DNA of 22,267 bases from UBA7185 sp964606855 (GCA_964606855.1 CAZSHM010000029.1:1-22267), one strand, 5' to 3'. Shown: positions 1-9,676, counted from the first letter of the stretch. Translations and numbers: made by a program. Notes: a model not told the origin generated them from the sequence alone.

Positions 1-40
1 TAGCATATTTTCCCGCGTTTCACAAGCCGTCGCGCGGCGA

Positions 41-85
41 CAAAAAAGGCAAAAGCAACGCCCCGAGCGGGGCCTGCTTTTGCCT
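41..85 (-). terminator. Intrinsic terminator of the arg operon
   Basis: A perfect 11-bp outer stem (47-57 with 75-85, containing GGCAAAAGC) encloses a second 5-bp stem (60-64 with 69-73) and a GAGC loop. Read on the minus strand it is followed by a run of six T (42-47). It lies 47 bases past the argD stop codon, so it ends the argCJBD transcript. Positions 1-40 hold no gene I can support. Confidence 0.88.
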
Positions 86-131
86 CTCCATCTTATCCGG
101 TACCGAATCCTTCCGGCGCGGGCGCGGTTCC

Positions 132-1334
132 TCACGCCTTTTCCGCGAGCGCGTCCTCCAGCGCGGAGACGGCCTCGTCGACCTGCGCCTTCGTGAGGAT
201 GAGCGGCGGCACAAACCGCAGGACATGCGCCCCGATGCTGCCCACCAGCACGCCGCGCTCCAGAAGCGCGGCCGCCGCATCCGCCGCGGATCCCTCCAGC
301 TCGCAGCCGATCATCAGCCCCATGCCGCGCACCTCGCGGATCAGGCCGGGATGGCGCGCACCGACCTCGGAGAGCCGCGCGCGGAAGTACTCGCCCACCT
401 CCCGCACCTGCGCCAGGAAGTCCTCCTCGAGGAGGATGCCGCAGGCGGCAAGTCCCGCCGCCGTCGCGATGGGCGTGCCGCCGAAGGTGGAGGCGTGGTC
501 TCCCGGCCGGAAACACTCGGCCACCGCGTCCGTGGCCAGCATGGCGCCCAAGGGCACGCCGCCCGCGATGGCCTTGGCCAGCGTGATGATATCCGGCTCC
601 AGGCCGAAATTCTGAAAGCAGAAGGCGCGGCCGGTGCGGCCCAGCCCCGTCTGCACTTCGTCGAGGATCAGTAGAATCCCCCGCTCGCGGCAGAGGGCCT
701 GCACCGCCTGCAGATAGTCCCTGCCCGCCACATGGATCCCGCTCTCGCCCTGGATCGGCTCCAGCATCACGGCGCAGGTCTCCGGCCGGATGGCCGCCTC
801 CAGCGCCGCCAGATCGCCCAGCGGCACGGCGGAGAAGCCCTCCGGCAGCGGCGCGAAGGGTTTCTGATATTTCTCCTGCGCCGTCGCCGCCAGCGCGCCC
901 AGCGTGCGGCCGTGGAAAGAATCCTTCAGCGTGACGATGTGGTACCGCTCGCCTTTCCCCCACTTGCGCGCCAGCTTGATCGCGGCCTCGTTCGCCTCCG
1001 CGCCGCTGTTGCAGAAGAAGGCCTTTCCGAGACCGCTCTTCTCCACCAAAAGTTTCGCCAGCGCCACCTGATTTTCGATCCAGTACAGGTTGGAGCAGTG
1101 CAGCAGGCGCTCGCTCTGCTCGCGGATCGCCCGCACCACGGCGGGATGGCAATGCCCCAGCGAGTTGACGGCGATGCCCGCCACAAGATCCAGATAGCGC
1201 TTGCCGTCCTTGTCCCACACATAGCACCCCTGTCCCCGGTCGATGACGATGGGCAGGCGCCCGTAGGTGTGCATCACATACTGTTCTCCGTCGGCGATGA
1301 CCTCGCTCGTCGACGCGTAATTCACCCCGCTCAC
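132..1334 (-). CDS. argD: Acetylornithine aminotransferase
   Basis: PLP-dependent class III aminotransferase that converts N-acetylglutamate semialdehyde plus glutamate to N-acetylornithine and 2-oxoglutarate in arginine synthesis. The 400-aa length is normal for the family. Visible motifs are the phosphate-binding NSGAEANEAAIK (109-120), the Asp of LDEVQTGLGRTG (224-235, Asp225), and the Schiff-base Lys254 in TLAKAIAGG. The start is GTG at 1334 (reverse complement of CAC), preceded by AAAGGAGCGGAGGACGC, so the ribosome site supports the non-ATG start. It is the last gene of argCJBD, 21 bases after argB. The same enzyme in other bacteria also serves in lysine synthesis as DapC; that is possible here but not shown. 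Confidence 0.95.
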   Translation of the reverse strand: MSGVNYASTSEVIADGEQYVMHTYGRLPIVIDRGQGCYVWDKDGKRYLDLVAGIAVNSLGHCHPAVVRAIREQSERLLHCSNLYWIENQVALAKLLVEKSGLGKAFFCNSGAEANEAAIKLARKWGKGERYHIVTLKDSFHGRTLGALAATAQEKYQKPFAPLPEGFSAVPLGDLAALEAAIRPETCAVMLEPIQGESGIHVAGRDYLQAVQALCRERGILLILDEVQTGLGRTGRAFCFQNFGLEPDIITLAKAIAGGVPLGAMLATDAVAECFRPGDHASTFGGTPIATAAGLAACGILLEEDFLAQVREVGEYFRARLSEVGARHPGLIREVRGMGLMIGCELEGSAADAAAALLERGVLVGSIGAHVLRFVPPLILTKAQVDEAVSALEDALAEKA

Positions 1335-1355
1335 GCGTCCTCCGCTCCTTTCCCG

Positions 1356-2228
1356 CTACTCCTTCACGACCATGGTGCCGATGCCCTCGTCGGTGAACAG
1401 CTCCAGGAGCATGCTGTGCTCCATGCAGCCGTCCACGATGTGCACACTGTTGACGCCGCCGCGGATGGCATCCATGCAGCAGTCCACCTTGGGGATCATG
1501 CCCCCGCGGATCACGCCCTTCTTTTTGTAGTCCTCGATCCTGGCAAAATTGAGGATGGAGATCACATTCTCGTTGTCATCCTGCACGCCGTTGATGTCCG
1601 TCAGCAAGAACAGCTTGTCGGCCTTGAGGCTCGCTGCGATCCCGGCGGCGGCGGAGTCGGCGTTGATGTTGTAGATCTGCCCGTCCGCATCGCAGCCGAT
1701 GGGGGACACCACGGGGATATACCCGTTTTGGATGGCCAAGTTGATCAGCTCCGGATGGATGCCCGTCACCTCGCCGACAAAGCCCAGATCCACCGGCTCG
1801 CCGTCCACGACCATATCCTTCTTGCGCGCCAGGATCGTGCCGCCGTCCACGCCGCTCAGGCCGAAGGCTTTGCCCCCCATCTTCTGGATGAGCCCCACGA
1901 TCTCCTGGTTGAGGCTGCCCACCAGCACCATCTGCGCGATTCCCACGGTATCCGGGTCGGTGACGCGCAGCCCGCTGATGAACTCCGGCTCGCCGCCGTT
2001 TTTCTCCACCCAGTAGTTGATCGCGGGCCCCCCGCCGTGCACGATCACCGGATTGATGCCGACAAATTTCATCAACACGATGTCGGAGATCACCTTCTCC
2101 TTCATCAGCTTGTTGTGCATCGCGTGGCCGCCGTACTTGATCACGACGGTCTTTCCCGCGAACTGTTTGATATACGGCAGGGCCTCCACCAGCACCTGCG
2201 CCGTCTTCATCGCTCTCTCCAAGTCCAT
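1356..2228 (-). CDS. argB: Acetylglutamate kinase
   Basis: Phosphorylates N-acetylglutamate with ATP, the second step of arginine synthesis. It is an amino acid kinase (AAK) family protein with the nucleotide-binding VIKYGGHAM near the N-terminus, a substrate-binding VHGGGPAIN, and a C-terminal GGMIPKVDC segment, all typical. From the start chosen it has 290 aa, the usual length. The open frame runs upstream to 2510, but the added residues have no family similarity and overlap argJ. Two starts are possible: ATG at 2228, with a GAAGGGAG sequence very close to it, and ATG at 2210 (MKTAQ), preceded by GGAG at six bases, which is the better-spaced ribosome site. Arginine feedback inhibition is known in linear/cyclic pathways of some species, but nothing in the sequence settles it here. 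Confidence 0.94.
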   Translation of the reverse strand: MDLERAMKTAQVLVEALPYIKQFAGKTVVIKYGGHAMHNKLMKEKVISDIVLMKFVGINPVIVHGGGPAINYWVEKNGGEPEFISGLRVTDPDTVGIAQMVLVGSLNQEIVGLIQKMGGKAFGLSGVDGGTILARKKDMVVDGEPVDLGFVGEVTGIHPELINLAIQNGYIPVVSPIGCDADGQIYNINADSAAAGIAASLKADKLFLLTDINGVQDDNENVISILNFARIEDYKKKGVIRGGMIPKVDCCMDAIRGGVNSVHIVDGCMEHSMLLELFTDEGIGTMVVKE

Positions 2229-2328
2229 CCTCTCCCTTCGGTTGGCCGGCGGGGTGGATCCTCCCGCCTCTGTGCTCCCCTGTTCTCTTTCGCCGTTCCG
2301 CGCCGGATTCCTCCCCGCGCCGCGCGGC

Positions 2329-3534
<1,206 letters not shown>

Positions 3535-3559
3535 TGTGCTGTGCCTCCTTACAGATATC

Positions 3560-4603
3560 TTACGGATAGATGACGCCGTAGCGCAGGCCCATGCCCTCGT
3601 CCAGGCCCATCATCAAGTTCATGTTCTGGACTGCCTGCCCGCAGGCGCCCTTGACCAGGTTGTCGATCGCCGAGACCACCACGATGCGCCCGGTGCGGCC
3701 GTCCCAGACGGGCGCCACGTCACAGTAATTGGAACCCATCACCAGGCGGGTGGAGGGCAGATCGTCCCGGCGCCGCACCCGCACGAACTCCTCCCCGGCG
3801 TAAAAGTCGTCGTAGAGCGCATCCAGCATGTTCTGGGAGAGATCCCCGCGCTTTGCCTGCACGGTGCAGGTGGAGAGAATGCCGCGGTTCAGCGGTACAA
3901 GGTGCGGATTGAAACTGACCATCAGCGGTTCGCCCGCCAGCGCGCTCAGCTCCTGCTCGATCTCCGGTGTGTGCCGGTGCGCGGCGATCTTGTAGGCGGA
4001 GATGTTGTCGTTGCAGTCCGGGAAATGCGTGGCCTGGCTGAAGCTCTTGCCGGATCCGGACACGCCCGACTTGCTGTCGCAGACGATGGAGTCCAGCTTG
4101 ACCCAGCCCGCCTGCAGGAGCGGTGCCAGCCCCAGGATGATGCTTGTGGGGTAGCAGCCGGGATTGGCCACCAGATCCGCGCCTCGGATGCGCTCGCGGT
4201 ACCGCTCCGGAAGCCCGTACACCGCCGTGGGCAGAATCTCCGGCCACTGGTGCTCCGCGCCGTACCACTCCTGATAGACGGCGTAGTCCCGCAGGCGCAT
4301 ATCCGCGCCGAGATCCACCACCTTTTTCCCCATGGCCACCAGTTCCTTCGCCATCCCCGAGGAGGCGCCGTGCGGCAGTGCCAGAAACACGATGTCACAG
4401 TCTGCATAATTTTCCGCTTTGACCTCGCACTCTACCAGATCCATATACCGGTACAGCTGCCGGTGGACCTCCGAGACGGGCCTGCCCGCGTTGCTGCGGG
4501 AAGAGACGGCCGTGATCTCCGCCTCCGGATGATTTAAAAGCAGCCGCACCAGCTCTCCGCCGGTGTAGCCGCTCACGCCAACGATTCCTGCTTTGACAGA
4601 CAT
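3560..4603 (-). CDS. argC: N-acetyl-gamma-glutamyl-phosphate reductase
   Basis: NADPH-dependent reduction of N-acetylglutamyl phosphate to the semialdehyde. The 347-aa protein begins with the dinucleotide-binding GVSGYTGGELVRLL (9-22) and has the catalytic Cys150 in ANPGCYPTS, plus a later FNPHLVPLNRGI segment with the family's conserved His. The open frame extends to 4678, but the extension crosses the promoter and operator. ATG at 4603 has GGAGG eight bases upstream and gives the normal family start (MSVKAGIVG). It is the first gene of argCJBD and its promoter is described separately. Confidence 0.95.
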   Translation of the reverse strand: MSVKAGIVGVSGYTGGELVRLLLNHPEAEITAVSSRSNAGRPVSEVHRQLYRYMDLVECEVKAENYADCDIVFLALPHGASSGMAKELVAMGKKVVDLGADMRLRDYAVYQEWYGAEHQWPEILPTAVYGLPERYRERIRGADLVANPGCYPTSIILGLAPLLQAGWVKLDSIVCDSKSGVSGSGKSFSQATHFPDCNDNISAYKIAAHRHTPEIEQELSALAGEPLMVSFNPHLVPLNRGILSTCTVQAKRGDLSQNMLDALYDDFYAGEEFVRVRRRDDLPSTRLVMGSNYCDVAPVWDGRTGRIVVVSAIDNLVKGACGQAVQNMNLMMGLDEGMGLRYGVIYP

Positions 4604-4643
4604 TGTCCGATCCTCCCTGCTCATGCGATTCTCGCACGCAATA

Positions 4644-4702
4644 TAAATAAGTATACAGCTTTCCGTATACTTATGCAATATCCGCCGGCAAAAATTTTTT
4701 CA
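4644..4702 (-). promoter_or_regulatory. argC promoter with two ArgR-like boxes
   Basis: On the minus strand TTGCAT (4673-4678) and TATACT (4650-4655) are separated by exactly 17 bases, a sigma-A type promoter. An A/T tract at 4689-4702 could act as an UP element. Two 14-bp sequences fit the ARG-box frame TG-N-AT-N4-AT-N-CA: TGCATAAGTATACG (4664-4677) over the -35 and TGTATACTTATTTA (4644-4657) over the -10, with centres 20 bases apart, close to the spacing of paired ARG boxes in other bacteria. Matching to ArgR is by eye. The pair can also be read as one inverted repeat, ATAAGTATAC-N8-GTATACTTAT. Expected effect: repression by arginine. Confidence 0.72.
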
Positions 4703-4840
4703 CCCGCCCACAAACTTCAAGAACCTGCAAACCCGCTCTCTGCGCGGCTTTCAGGCGTCGCACCGGTTTTTGAGGACAGCTATAAAAAATATTGTTGGAA
4801 TCCTCCGCGCCCACGGGCAAAGCGCCCCCGCGCGCAGCGA

Positions 4841-4901
4841 CAAAAAACGGCTGCGGGATCGTGGGGAAACTTCCGCAGCGTTCTCCACCATCCCGCAGCC
4901 G
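4841..4901 (-). terminator. Intrinsic terminator after the murI operon
   Basis: A perfect 12-bp stem (4848-4859 CGGCTGCGGGAT with 4890-4901) continues inward with GTGG/CCAC (4861-4864 with 4885-4888). On the minus strand it is followed by six T (4842-4847). It sits 31 bases past the stop of the 77-aa protein gene and closes that operon. The stretch 4703-4840, between here and the argC promoter, shows no gene. Confidence 0.85.
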
Positions 4902-4932
4902 CCCGCGCCGCGCATCCGCGCAGGGATCGCGC

Positions 4933-5166
4933 TCATTCTTCGCTGAGCGCCAACTCGTCGGATGCGTCGAAGAACTTGTTCATGAGCGGGATGCAGGTCC
5001 CGGCAAAGACGCCGCTGGCCACAATCCCGGCCTGCAGTTTCTTGTTCCGCGGCACGGTCAGCCCGACCAGCACGCCGAGCGCGCACAGACAAATCTTCAC
5101 GAGCAGATGATCCGCCGTGCTCATACGCCCTACAAACAATTTCAGACTCTTCCAGAGATGCATCAT
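4933..5166 (-). CDS. Small membrane protein, function unknown
   Basis: A 77-aa product starting at ATG ATG (5166), preceded by AGGAGAGGGACAAA, a good ribosome site. The frame is open upstream to 5229, but those residues look like noise. Two hydrophobic stretches are visible, about residues 21-37 (around ICLCALGVLVGLTV) and 46-61 (around GIVASGVFAGTCIPLM), separated by a basic turn PRNKK. The tail is acidic (ASDELALSEE). This suggests a two-helix hairpin with both ends on the same side of the membrane. I do not recognise the family. It follows murI by 62 bases and is the last gene before a strong terminator, so it is cotranscribed with cell-wall and ribosome genes. Confidence 0.7.
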   Translation of the reverse strand: MMHLWKSLKLFVGRMSTADHLLVKICLCALGVLVGLTVPRNKKLQAGIVASGVFAGTCIPLMNKFFDASDELALSEE

Positions 5167-5228
5167 TTTGTCCCTCTCCTCTCCCTCGCCGCGGCAGCCC
5201 GGCGCCGTCCGCCTGAATCCGCCGCGCA

Positions 5229-6005
5229 TCAGTACAACAACATCTCATCCAGCCGGCGCAGCAGCGCCCTGTAGCGGCCGCTGTGCGCCGTATCCGCCCG
5301 GCCCGAGACATAGTATTCCACCGAGCCTCCGCCATCCTCCGAGAGCGAGCTTGCCTCCAGCACATGCTGCAGATGGTTCACCGTGCCGCCGCTGCCGTCG
5401 ATCATCGGAATGTCCTCCGGCAGCAGGCAGTGCAGCGTATCCTTAAAATAATTGAAGTGCGTGCAGCCCAAGACCACCGTGCAGTAGCGGTGCAGATCCA
5501 AAGGCTCCAGAGACCGCCGCAGGTAGGCCTCCGCCTGTCCGTCGTCAAAACAGCCGCGCTCCGCCAGATCCACAAGGCCCGGCAGCGGCAGGAGATCCAC
5601 CTGACGGCGCCGGTCCACCTGCCGCAGCAGGTTCTGCAGCTTCTCCTCCCGCAGCGTTACCGGCGTAGCCGTGACCAGCACGCGCTTCGTGCAGCTGCGG
5701 TCGCTGACCGCAGGCTTCACCGCCGGCTCCATGCCCAGAATGGGAAAATCGTACCGGGCCCGCAGTTCGCCGATCGCCACGCTGGTGGCGGTGTTGCACG
5801 CCACCACCAGCGCCTTCACATCGCGCGAGGCGATGAAGTCCACCGCCTCGCGGACCCAGCGGCGAATCTCCGCGTTCGTCCTGCCGCCGTAGGGCACATG
5901 ATCCGTATCGGCGTAGTAGAGATAATCCTCGCGGGGCATCTGCCGCAGTGCCTGGTGCAGCACCGTCAGCCCGCCGATCCCCGAATCAAAGAAAGCGATC
6001 CGCAT
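5229..6005 (-). CDS. murI: Glutamate racemase
   Basis: Converts L- to D-glutamate for peptidoglycan, a cofactor-independent two-cysteine racemase. The 258-aa protein has FFDSGIGGLTV (5-15, Asp7), the first catalytic Cys70 in VACNTATS, YADTDHVPYG (31-40), and the second catalytic pair Cys181 and His183 in LGCTHFNY. The start is ATG at 6005 with GGAG eight bases upstream. The longer open frame to 6065 overlaps the upstream gene and lacks similarity. It overlaps the end of the methyltransferase gene by 20 bases, which implies translational coupling. Confidence 0.94.
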   Translation of the reverse strand: MRIAFFDSGIGGLTVLHQALRQMPREDYLYYADTDHVPYGGRTNAEIRRWVREAVDFIASRDVKALVVACNTATSVAIGELRARYDFPILGMEPAVKPAVSDRSCTKRVLVTATPVTLREEKLQNLLRQVDRRRQVDLLPLPGLVDLAERGCFDDGQAEAYLRRSLEPLDLHRYCTVVLGCTHFNYFKDTLHCLLPEDIPMIDGSGGTVNHLQHVLEASSLSEDGGGSVEYYVSGRADTAHSGRYRALLRRLDEMLLY

Positions 6006-6846
6006 CGCGCTCACTCCACTCCCCGATGGTTTCCTCCCGGGCACCGTCCTCCGCGCCCGCCGCATCGCTCCAGAGTTCCGCCGCCGGCGTCGCCCGCGCC
6101 ACCAGAACCGCCCGGAGATCCCTCTCCTCCAGCGGCTCCCGCGACAGCGCGCGGTACACCCCCAGCACCTCCATATCGCAGAAATGCAGCCAGAGGCGCA
6201 GCAGCTCCGGCTCGTAGACGCGCTCCTCGCAGCGATCCGCCAGCCTCCGGTAGAGCCCGTTCTCCTGGCGCAGGAAAAAGGTCAGTTCCATCCGGCAGAC
6301 CGCGTCCTCCGCGTCGAACTGGTTCTCCCAGATATACTCGATCTCGGGGCGGTGCAGGGTGAACGTGTGCTCCCCCAGGTACGTCCGCAGCTTGTAGGGG
6401 GTTTGCAGATCCAGGATCAGCAGCCCGCCGTCGCGCATGCGCGCGCGGAGCCTCTGAAAGAGATCCTGCAGCGCCTCCGGATCAGTCAGATGGTTGCACA
6501 CATCGAAGGTGGCGATGGCGGCGTCGAAGACAGGCGCAGTTCCGTCCGGCGCGGAGAGATCCAGTTCCGCGAGATCCTGCAGGCGCCAGTCCACCTCCAC
6601 ACCCGCCGCCTCGGCCTTCGCGCGTGCGCGCTCCAGCATGGGGGCGGAGACGTCCACCGCTGTCACCTGATAGCCGCGCTGCGCCATGCGCACCGTGATG
6701 CTGCCCGTGCCGCAGCCCAGATCCAGGAGCCGGTTCCCCGGGCAGTGATTCTCCCGGAGCAGCTCGTCCAGGTAGTCTGCCCAGGCCGCATAATCGATCT
6801 CATCCATCAACAGGTCATAGACGACCGCTAAATCTTCGTAGGCCAC
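5986..6846 (-). CDS. Class I SAM-dependent methyltransferase, YqeM-like
   Basis: The 286-aa protein has the SAM-binding motif I LLDLGCGTGSITVRM (40-54) followed by the acidic strand end TAVDVS, and later a FDAAIATFDVCNHL segment typical of the fold. The start is GTG at 6846 (VAYEDLA), with GGGAG seven bases upstream; it overlaps the rsfS stop by 19 bases. The longer frame to 6897 has no ribosome site and no family similarity. Position directly after rsfS in a nadD-yqeK-rsfS series matches yqeM of Bacillus subtilis. The methyl acceptor of that family is not something I can state; a small molecule or RNA are both open. Confidence 0.85.
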   Translation of the reverse strand: MAYEDLAVVYDLLMDEIDYAAWADYLDELLRENHCPGNRLLDLGCGTGSITVRMAQRGYQVTAVDVSAPMLERARAKAEAAGVEVDWRLQDLAELDLSAPDGTAPVFDAAIATFDVCNHLTDPEALQDLFQRLRARMRDGGLLILDLQTPYKLRTYLGEHTFTLHRPEIEYIWENQFDAEDAVCRMELTFFLRQENGLYRRLADRCEERVYEPELLRLWLHFCDMEVLGVYRALSREPLEERDLRAVLVARATPAAELWSDAAGAEDGAREETIGEWSERDADRFL

Positions 6847-7214
6847 GGCTGCTCTCCCAGAAACTCCGTGAGCGGCACCTCGGGGCTGTCGCCCCACAAC
6901 TTCTCCAGATTGTAGTAGGCCCGCTCCTCCGGCTTAAAGATCTGAACTACGACGGCGCCGTAATCCAGAAGGATCCAGCCCCCTGTCTGGTAGCCTTCCC
7001 GCCGCAGCACCCGCTCGCCCAGCGCCTGCTCCACTTTCTCCTCCACAAAGTCCGACAGGGCCTTGGTGTGGGGTGCGCTGGTGCCGCTCGCGATGACAAA
7101 ATAGTCCGCGATGCCCGTCTGGGCATGAATGTCCAGCACCTTCAGATCCTCGCCCTTCTTCTCATCCAGCGCCCGCACGATCACCCCGGCGAGCGCCATA
7201 CTCTCTGTATCCAT
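6828..7214 (-). CDS. rsfS: Ribosomal silencing factor RsfS
   Basis: A 128-aa DUF143/Iojap family protein that binds ribosomal protein uL14 and blocks subunit joining when nutrients are low. Family marks are the region KVLDIHAQTGIADYFVIASG followed by SAPHTKAL, and the C-terminal GWILLDYGAVVVQIF. The start ATG at 7214 has GGAGG five bases upstream. It lies 36 bases after the nadD-yqeK stop and overlaps the methyltransferase start. Its place after nadD and yqeK is conserved in Firmicutes. Confidence 0.94.
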   Translation of the reverse strand: MDTESMALAGVIVRALDEKKGEDLKVLDIHAQTGIADYFVIASGTSAPHTKALSDFVEEKVEQALGERVLRREGYQTGGWILLDYGAVVVQIFKPEERAYYNLEKLWGDSPEVPLTEFLGEQPWPTKI

Positions 7215-7250
7215 AAAGCCCTCCTTCTTCTTCCGGTCCGCGCCCCGAAG

Positions 7251-8432
7251 TCAGCTGCCCCGGCGGTCCCGGCGCTCCTCCAGGAGCCGGTTGCGGGCCG
7301 CCACCGACAGCGGGTGCAGGTAGTTGCCCCGGCTCAGCAGATAGCCGATGGTGTGATCCAGCCCCGCCAGCACGCTCAAATCCAGATCTCGGGCAGCGAT
7401 CTTGCGCAGATCCTCCACGCCGGGAAAATTCCGGTTCGGCTCGATATAATCCGCGATGTAGAGGATCCGCGCCAGCTGATCCATGTCGGGATGGCCTGTG
7501 GTGTGCCAGCGGATCGCGTCCAGGATCTGCGCATCCTGCACAATGCCCTCCTGCCGCAGCTGCCAGGCCCCCACCGGTCCGTGCAGGAGATCCGGCTGCA
7601 ATAGGTCCACCGCGTCGCTGTAGAGATTGTGCTCCACCGCCAGATCCAGCAGTTCTCCCGCGGGAACTTCGCGGCAGTAATCGTGCAGAAGCCCCGCCAT
7701 ATAGGCGCGCTGGATGTCTCCGCCGTACCGCTCCGCCAGGCGCGCCGCCGTGTCGGCAACCCCCAGGACATGCGCGTAGCGCTTGGGGGACAGGCGCAGC
7801 TCCAGCATGGTTCGATAGCCTTCCATCTGCCGCTCCATATACTCCGTCACCTCGCTCCGGATGGCCGCGGGCACCAGATCGTCGATGGGCCGGCCCAGAA
7901 TCAGCCGCTCCCGCACGTCGGTGGAGGAGATATCCAGCGCGTCGATCTCCAGGCAGAGGATTCCGCCGCGGCTGCGCGACGACGCCTCCCGCAGCACATC
8001 CGGCAGCCGGACGCCGTACCCTGGCCGCGTGGTCGCCACAAAGCAGCAGAGATCGAGGATATCCTCCCAGCGGTACCAGTGGTGGAACGTCTCCAGCGAA
8101 TCCGCCCCCGTGAGGAAGAAGAACTGCGCCTCCGGCTCCCGCTCTCGGAGCGCCAGCAGCGTCCGGTAGGTGTAGGACTTGCCGTCAAAGGTCTGCTCGA
8201 TGTCGGAGATGCGGCACCAGTCCAGCCCTTCCAGCGCCAGTTCCAGCCACCTCCGGCGCACCTCGTAGGGGGGGATATCCCCCGCCTTGTGGGGCGGATG
8301 CGGCGCGGGGATAAACCAGACTTCCTCCAGCGCGAGCTTCCGGCGGCACTCCTCCGCCATCCGCAGATGGCCCAGATGCACCGGATCGAACGTTCCGCCC
8401 AGAAGGCCGATCCGCCTGTCCGGCGCGCTCAT
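7251..8432 (-). CDS. nadD: NadD-YqeK fusion: nicotinate-nucleotide adenylyltransferase plus HD hydrolase
   Basis: One uninterrupted 393-aa frame joins two proteins that are usually separate neighbours. Residues 1 to about 200 are NadD, which makes deamido-NAD from nicotinate mononucleotide and ATP: GGTFDPVHLGH (12-22) with the nucleotidyl-transferase HxGH, and ISSTDVR (168-174). Residues about 205-393 are a YqeK-type HD domain, a family shown elsewhere to cleave diadenosine tetraphosphate: His221 in RYAHVLG, His250-Asp251 in GLLHDY, then LLHGPVG, AIRWHTTGHPDM and YIADYIEPNR, all expected metal or active-site positions. The start ATG overlaps the proA stop by four bases (ATGA). No stop or restart is present at the junction, so this is a real fusion rather than two coupled genes, unless the sequence has an error there. 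Confidence 0.93.
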   Translation of the reverse strand: MSAPDRRIGLLGGTFDPVHLGHLRMAEECRRKLALEEVWFIPAPHPPHKAGDIPPYEVRRRWLELALEGLDWCRISDIEQTFDGKSYTYRTLLALREREPEAQFFFLTGADSLETFHHWYRWEDILDLCCFVATTRPGYGVRLPDVLREASSRSRGGILCLEIDALDISSTDVRERLILGRPIDDLVPAAIRSEVTEYMERQMEGYRTMLELRLSPKRYAHVLGVADTAARLAERYGGDIQRAYMAGLLHDYCREVPAGELLDLAVEHNLYSDAVDLLQPDLLHGPVGAWQLRQEGIVQDAQILDAIRWHTTGHPDMDQLARILYIADYIEPNRNFPGVEDLRKIAARDLDLSVLAGLDHTIGYLLSRGNYLHPLSVAARNRLLEERRDRRGS

Positions 8433-9676
8433 GCGCGGACCTGCCCGCTGCCGTTCACGATATATTTGTAGCTGGTCAGCGCCTTGAGGCCCATCGGCCC
8501 CCTGGCGTGCAGTTTCTGCGTGCTGATGCCGATCTCCGCGCCGAAGCCGAACTGGAACCCGTCGCTGAACCGGCTGGAGGCGTTCACGTAGACCACCGCC
8601 GCGTCCACCATCTGCTGGAAGCGCCGGGCGTTTGCATAGTCGTTCGTCACGATCACCTCGGAGTGCTTCGTGCCGTAGCGGCGGATGTGCTCCATGGCCT
8701 CCTCCATGTCCTCCACCACTCGCACCGCCAGGATCAGATCATGGAACTCCGTGGCGTAATCCTCCTCCGTCGCCGGGCGGCTCTGCGGGATGTAGGCCAT
8801 CGTCTCCGGGCAGCCTCGCAGCTCCACCCCCGCTTTCAGCAGTTTCTCCGCCGCCACCGGAAGAAGGCGCGGCGCAATCTCCTTGTGCACCAGGAGCGTC
8901 TCGGTGGCGTTGCAGACACCGGGCCGCTGCACCTTGCCGTTCATGATGATGTTGACCGCCATATCCAGGTCCGCGTCGGCATCCACATAGATGTGGCAGT
9001 TGCCCACGCCCGTCTCGATCACCGGGACCGTGGCGTTCTTCACCACGTTCTGGATGAGACCGGCACCGCCGCGTGGAATCAGCACATCCAGGTAGTCGTT
9101 GAGTTTCAGCATCTCGTCGGCCGTCTCACGGCTGGTGTCCTCCACCAGCTGGACTGTGCCGTGCGGCAGTCCTGCCGCCTCCGCCGCATCGCTCAGCACC
9201 GACGCGATGCGAATATTGGAGCAGATCGCGTCGCCGCTGCCGCGCAAAAGCACCGCGTTGCCGGACTTGAGACAAAGCGCCGCCGCGTCGGCCGTCACAT
9301 TCGGCCGCGCCTCGTAGATCATCCCGATAACGCCCAGCGGCACCACCACCTTGCCGATCTGCAGGTTGTCCTTGTTGAGCCACATCTCCTCCACATAGCC
9401 GACCGGATCGGCGAGCTCCGCGACGGCCCGCAATCCGTCGGCCATCTCGCGCACCCGCGTTTCGTTCAGCAGCAGCCGGTCGAGAAACGCCTGCGGCCGG
9501 CCGTTCGCGCGGGCGCGCTCCATGTCCTCCGCGTTGGCGGCCAGGATCTCCGCCGTCGCCGCCTCCAGCGCGTCAGCCATCGCCAGCAGCGCCTGATTCT
9601 TCTCCGCCGTACTCGCCTGCGCCAGCCGGTAACTCGCCTCTTTGGCCAGACGCCCCTTTTCCTGCAATTCTCCCAT
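8429..9676 (-). CDS. proA: Glutamate-5-semialdehyde dehydrogenase
   Basis: NADPH-dependent reduction of gamma-glutamyl phosphate, the second step of proline synthesis. From ATG 9676 it has 415 aa, the usual length. Visible are the NADP-binding region VVPLGVIGMIYEARPN (111-126), KSGNAVLLRGSG (137-148) and the catalytic Cys255 in RPGVCNATETLL. The start is set by CGGAGG six bases upstream. The frame open to 9715 adds no similarity. It lies 51 bases after proB, and its stop overlaps the start of nadD-yqeK. Confidence 0.95.
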   Translation of the reverse strand: MGELQEKGRLAKEASYRLAQASTAEKNQALLAMADALEAATAEILAANAEDMERARANGRPQAFLDRLLLNETRVREMADGLRAVAELADPVGYVEEMWLNKDNLQIGKVVVPLGVIGMIYEARPNVTADAAALCLKSGNAVLLRGSGDAICSNIRIASVLSDAAEAAGLPHGTVQLVEDTSRETADEMLKLNDYLDVLIPRGGAGLIQNVVKNATVPVIETGVGNCHIYVDADADLDMAVNIIMNGKVQRPGVCNATETLLVHKEIAPRLLPVAAEKLLKAGVELRGCPETMAYIPQSRPATEEDYATEFHDLILAVRVVEDMEEAMEHIRRYGTKHSEVIVTNDYANARRFQQMVDAAVVYVNASSRFSDGFQFGFGAEIGISTQKLHARGPMGLKALTSYKYIVNGSGQVRA

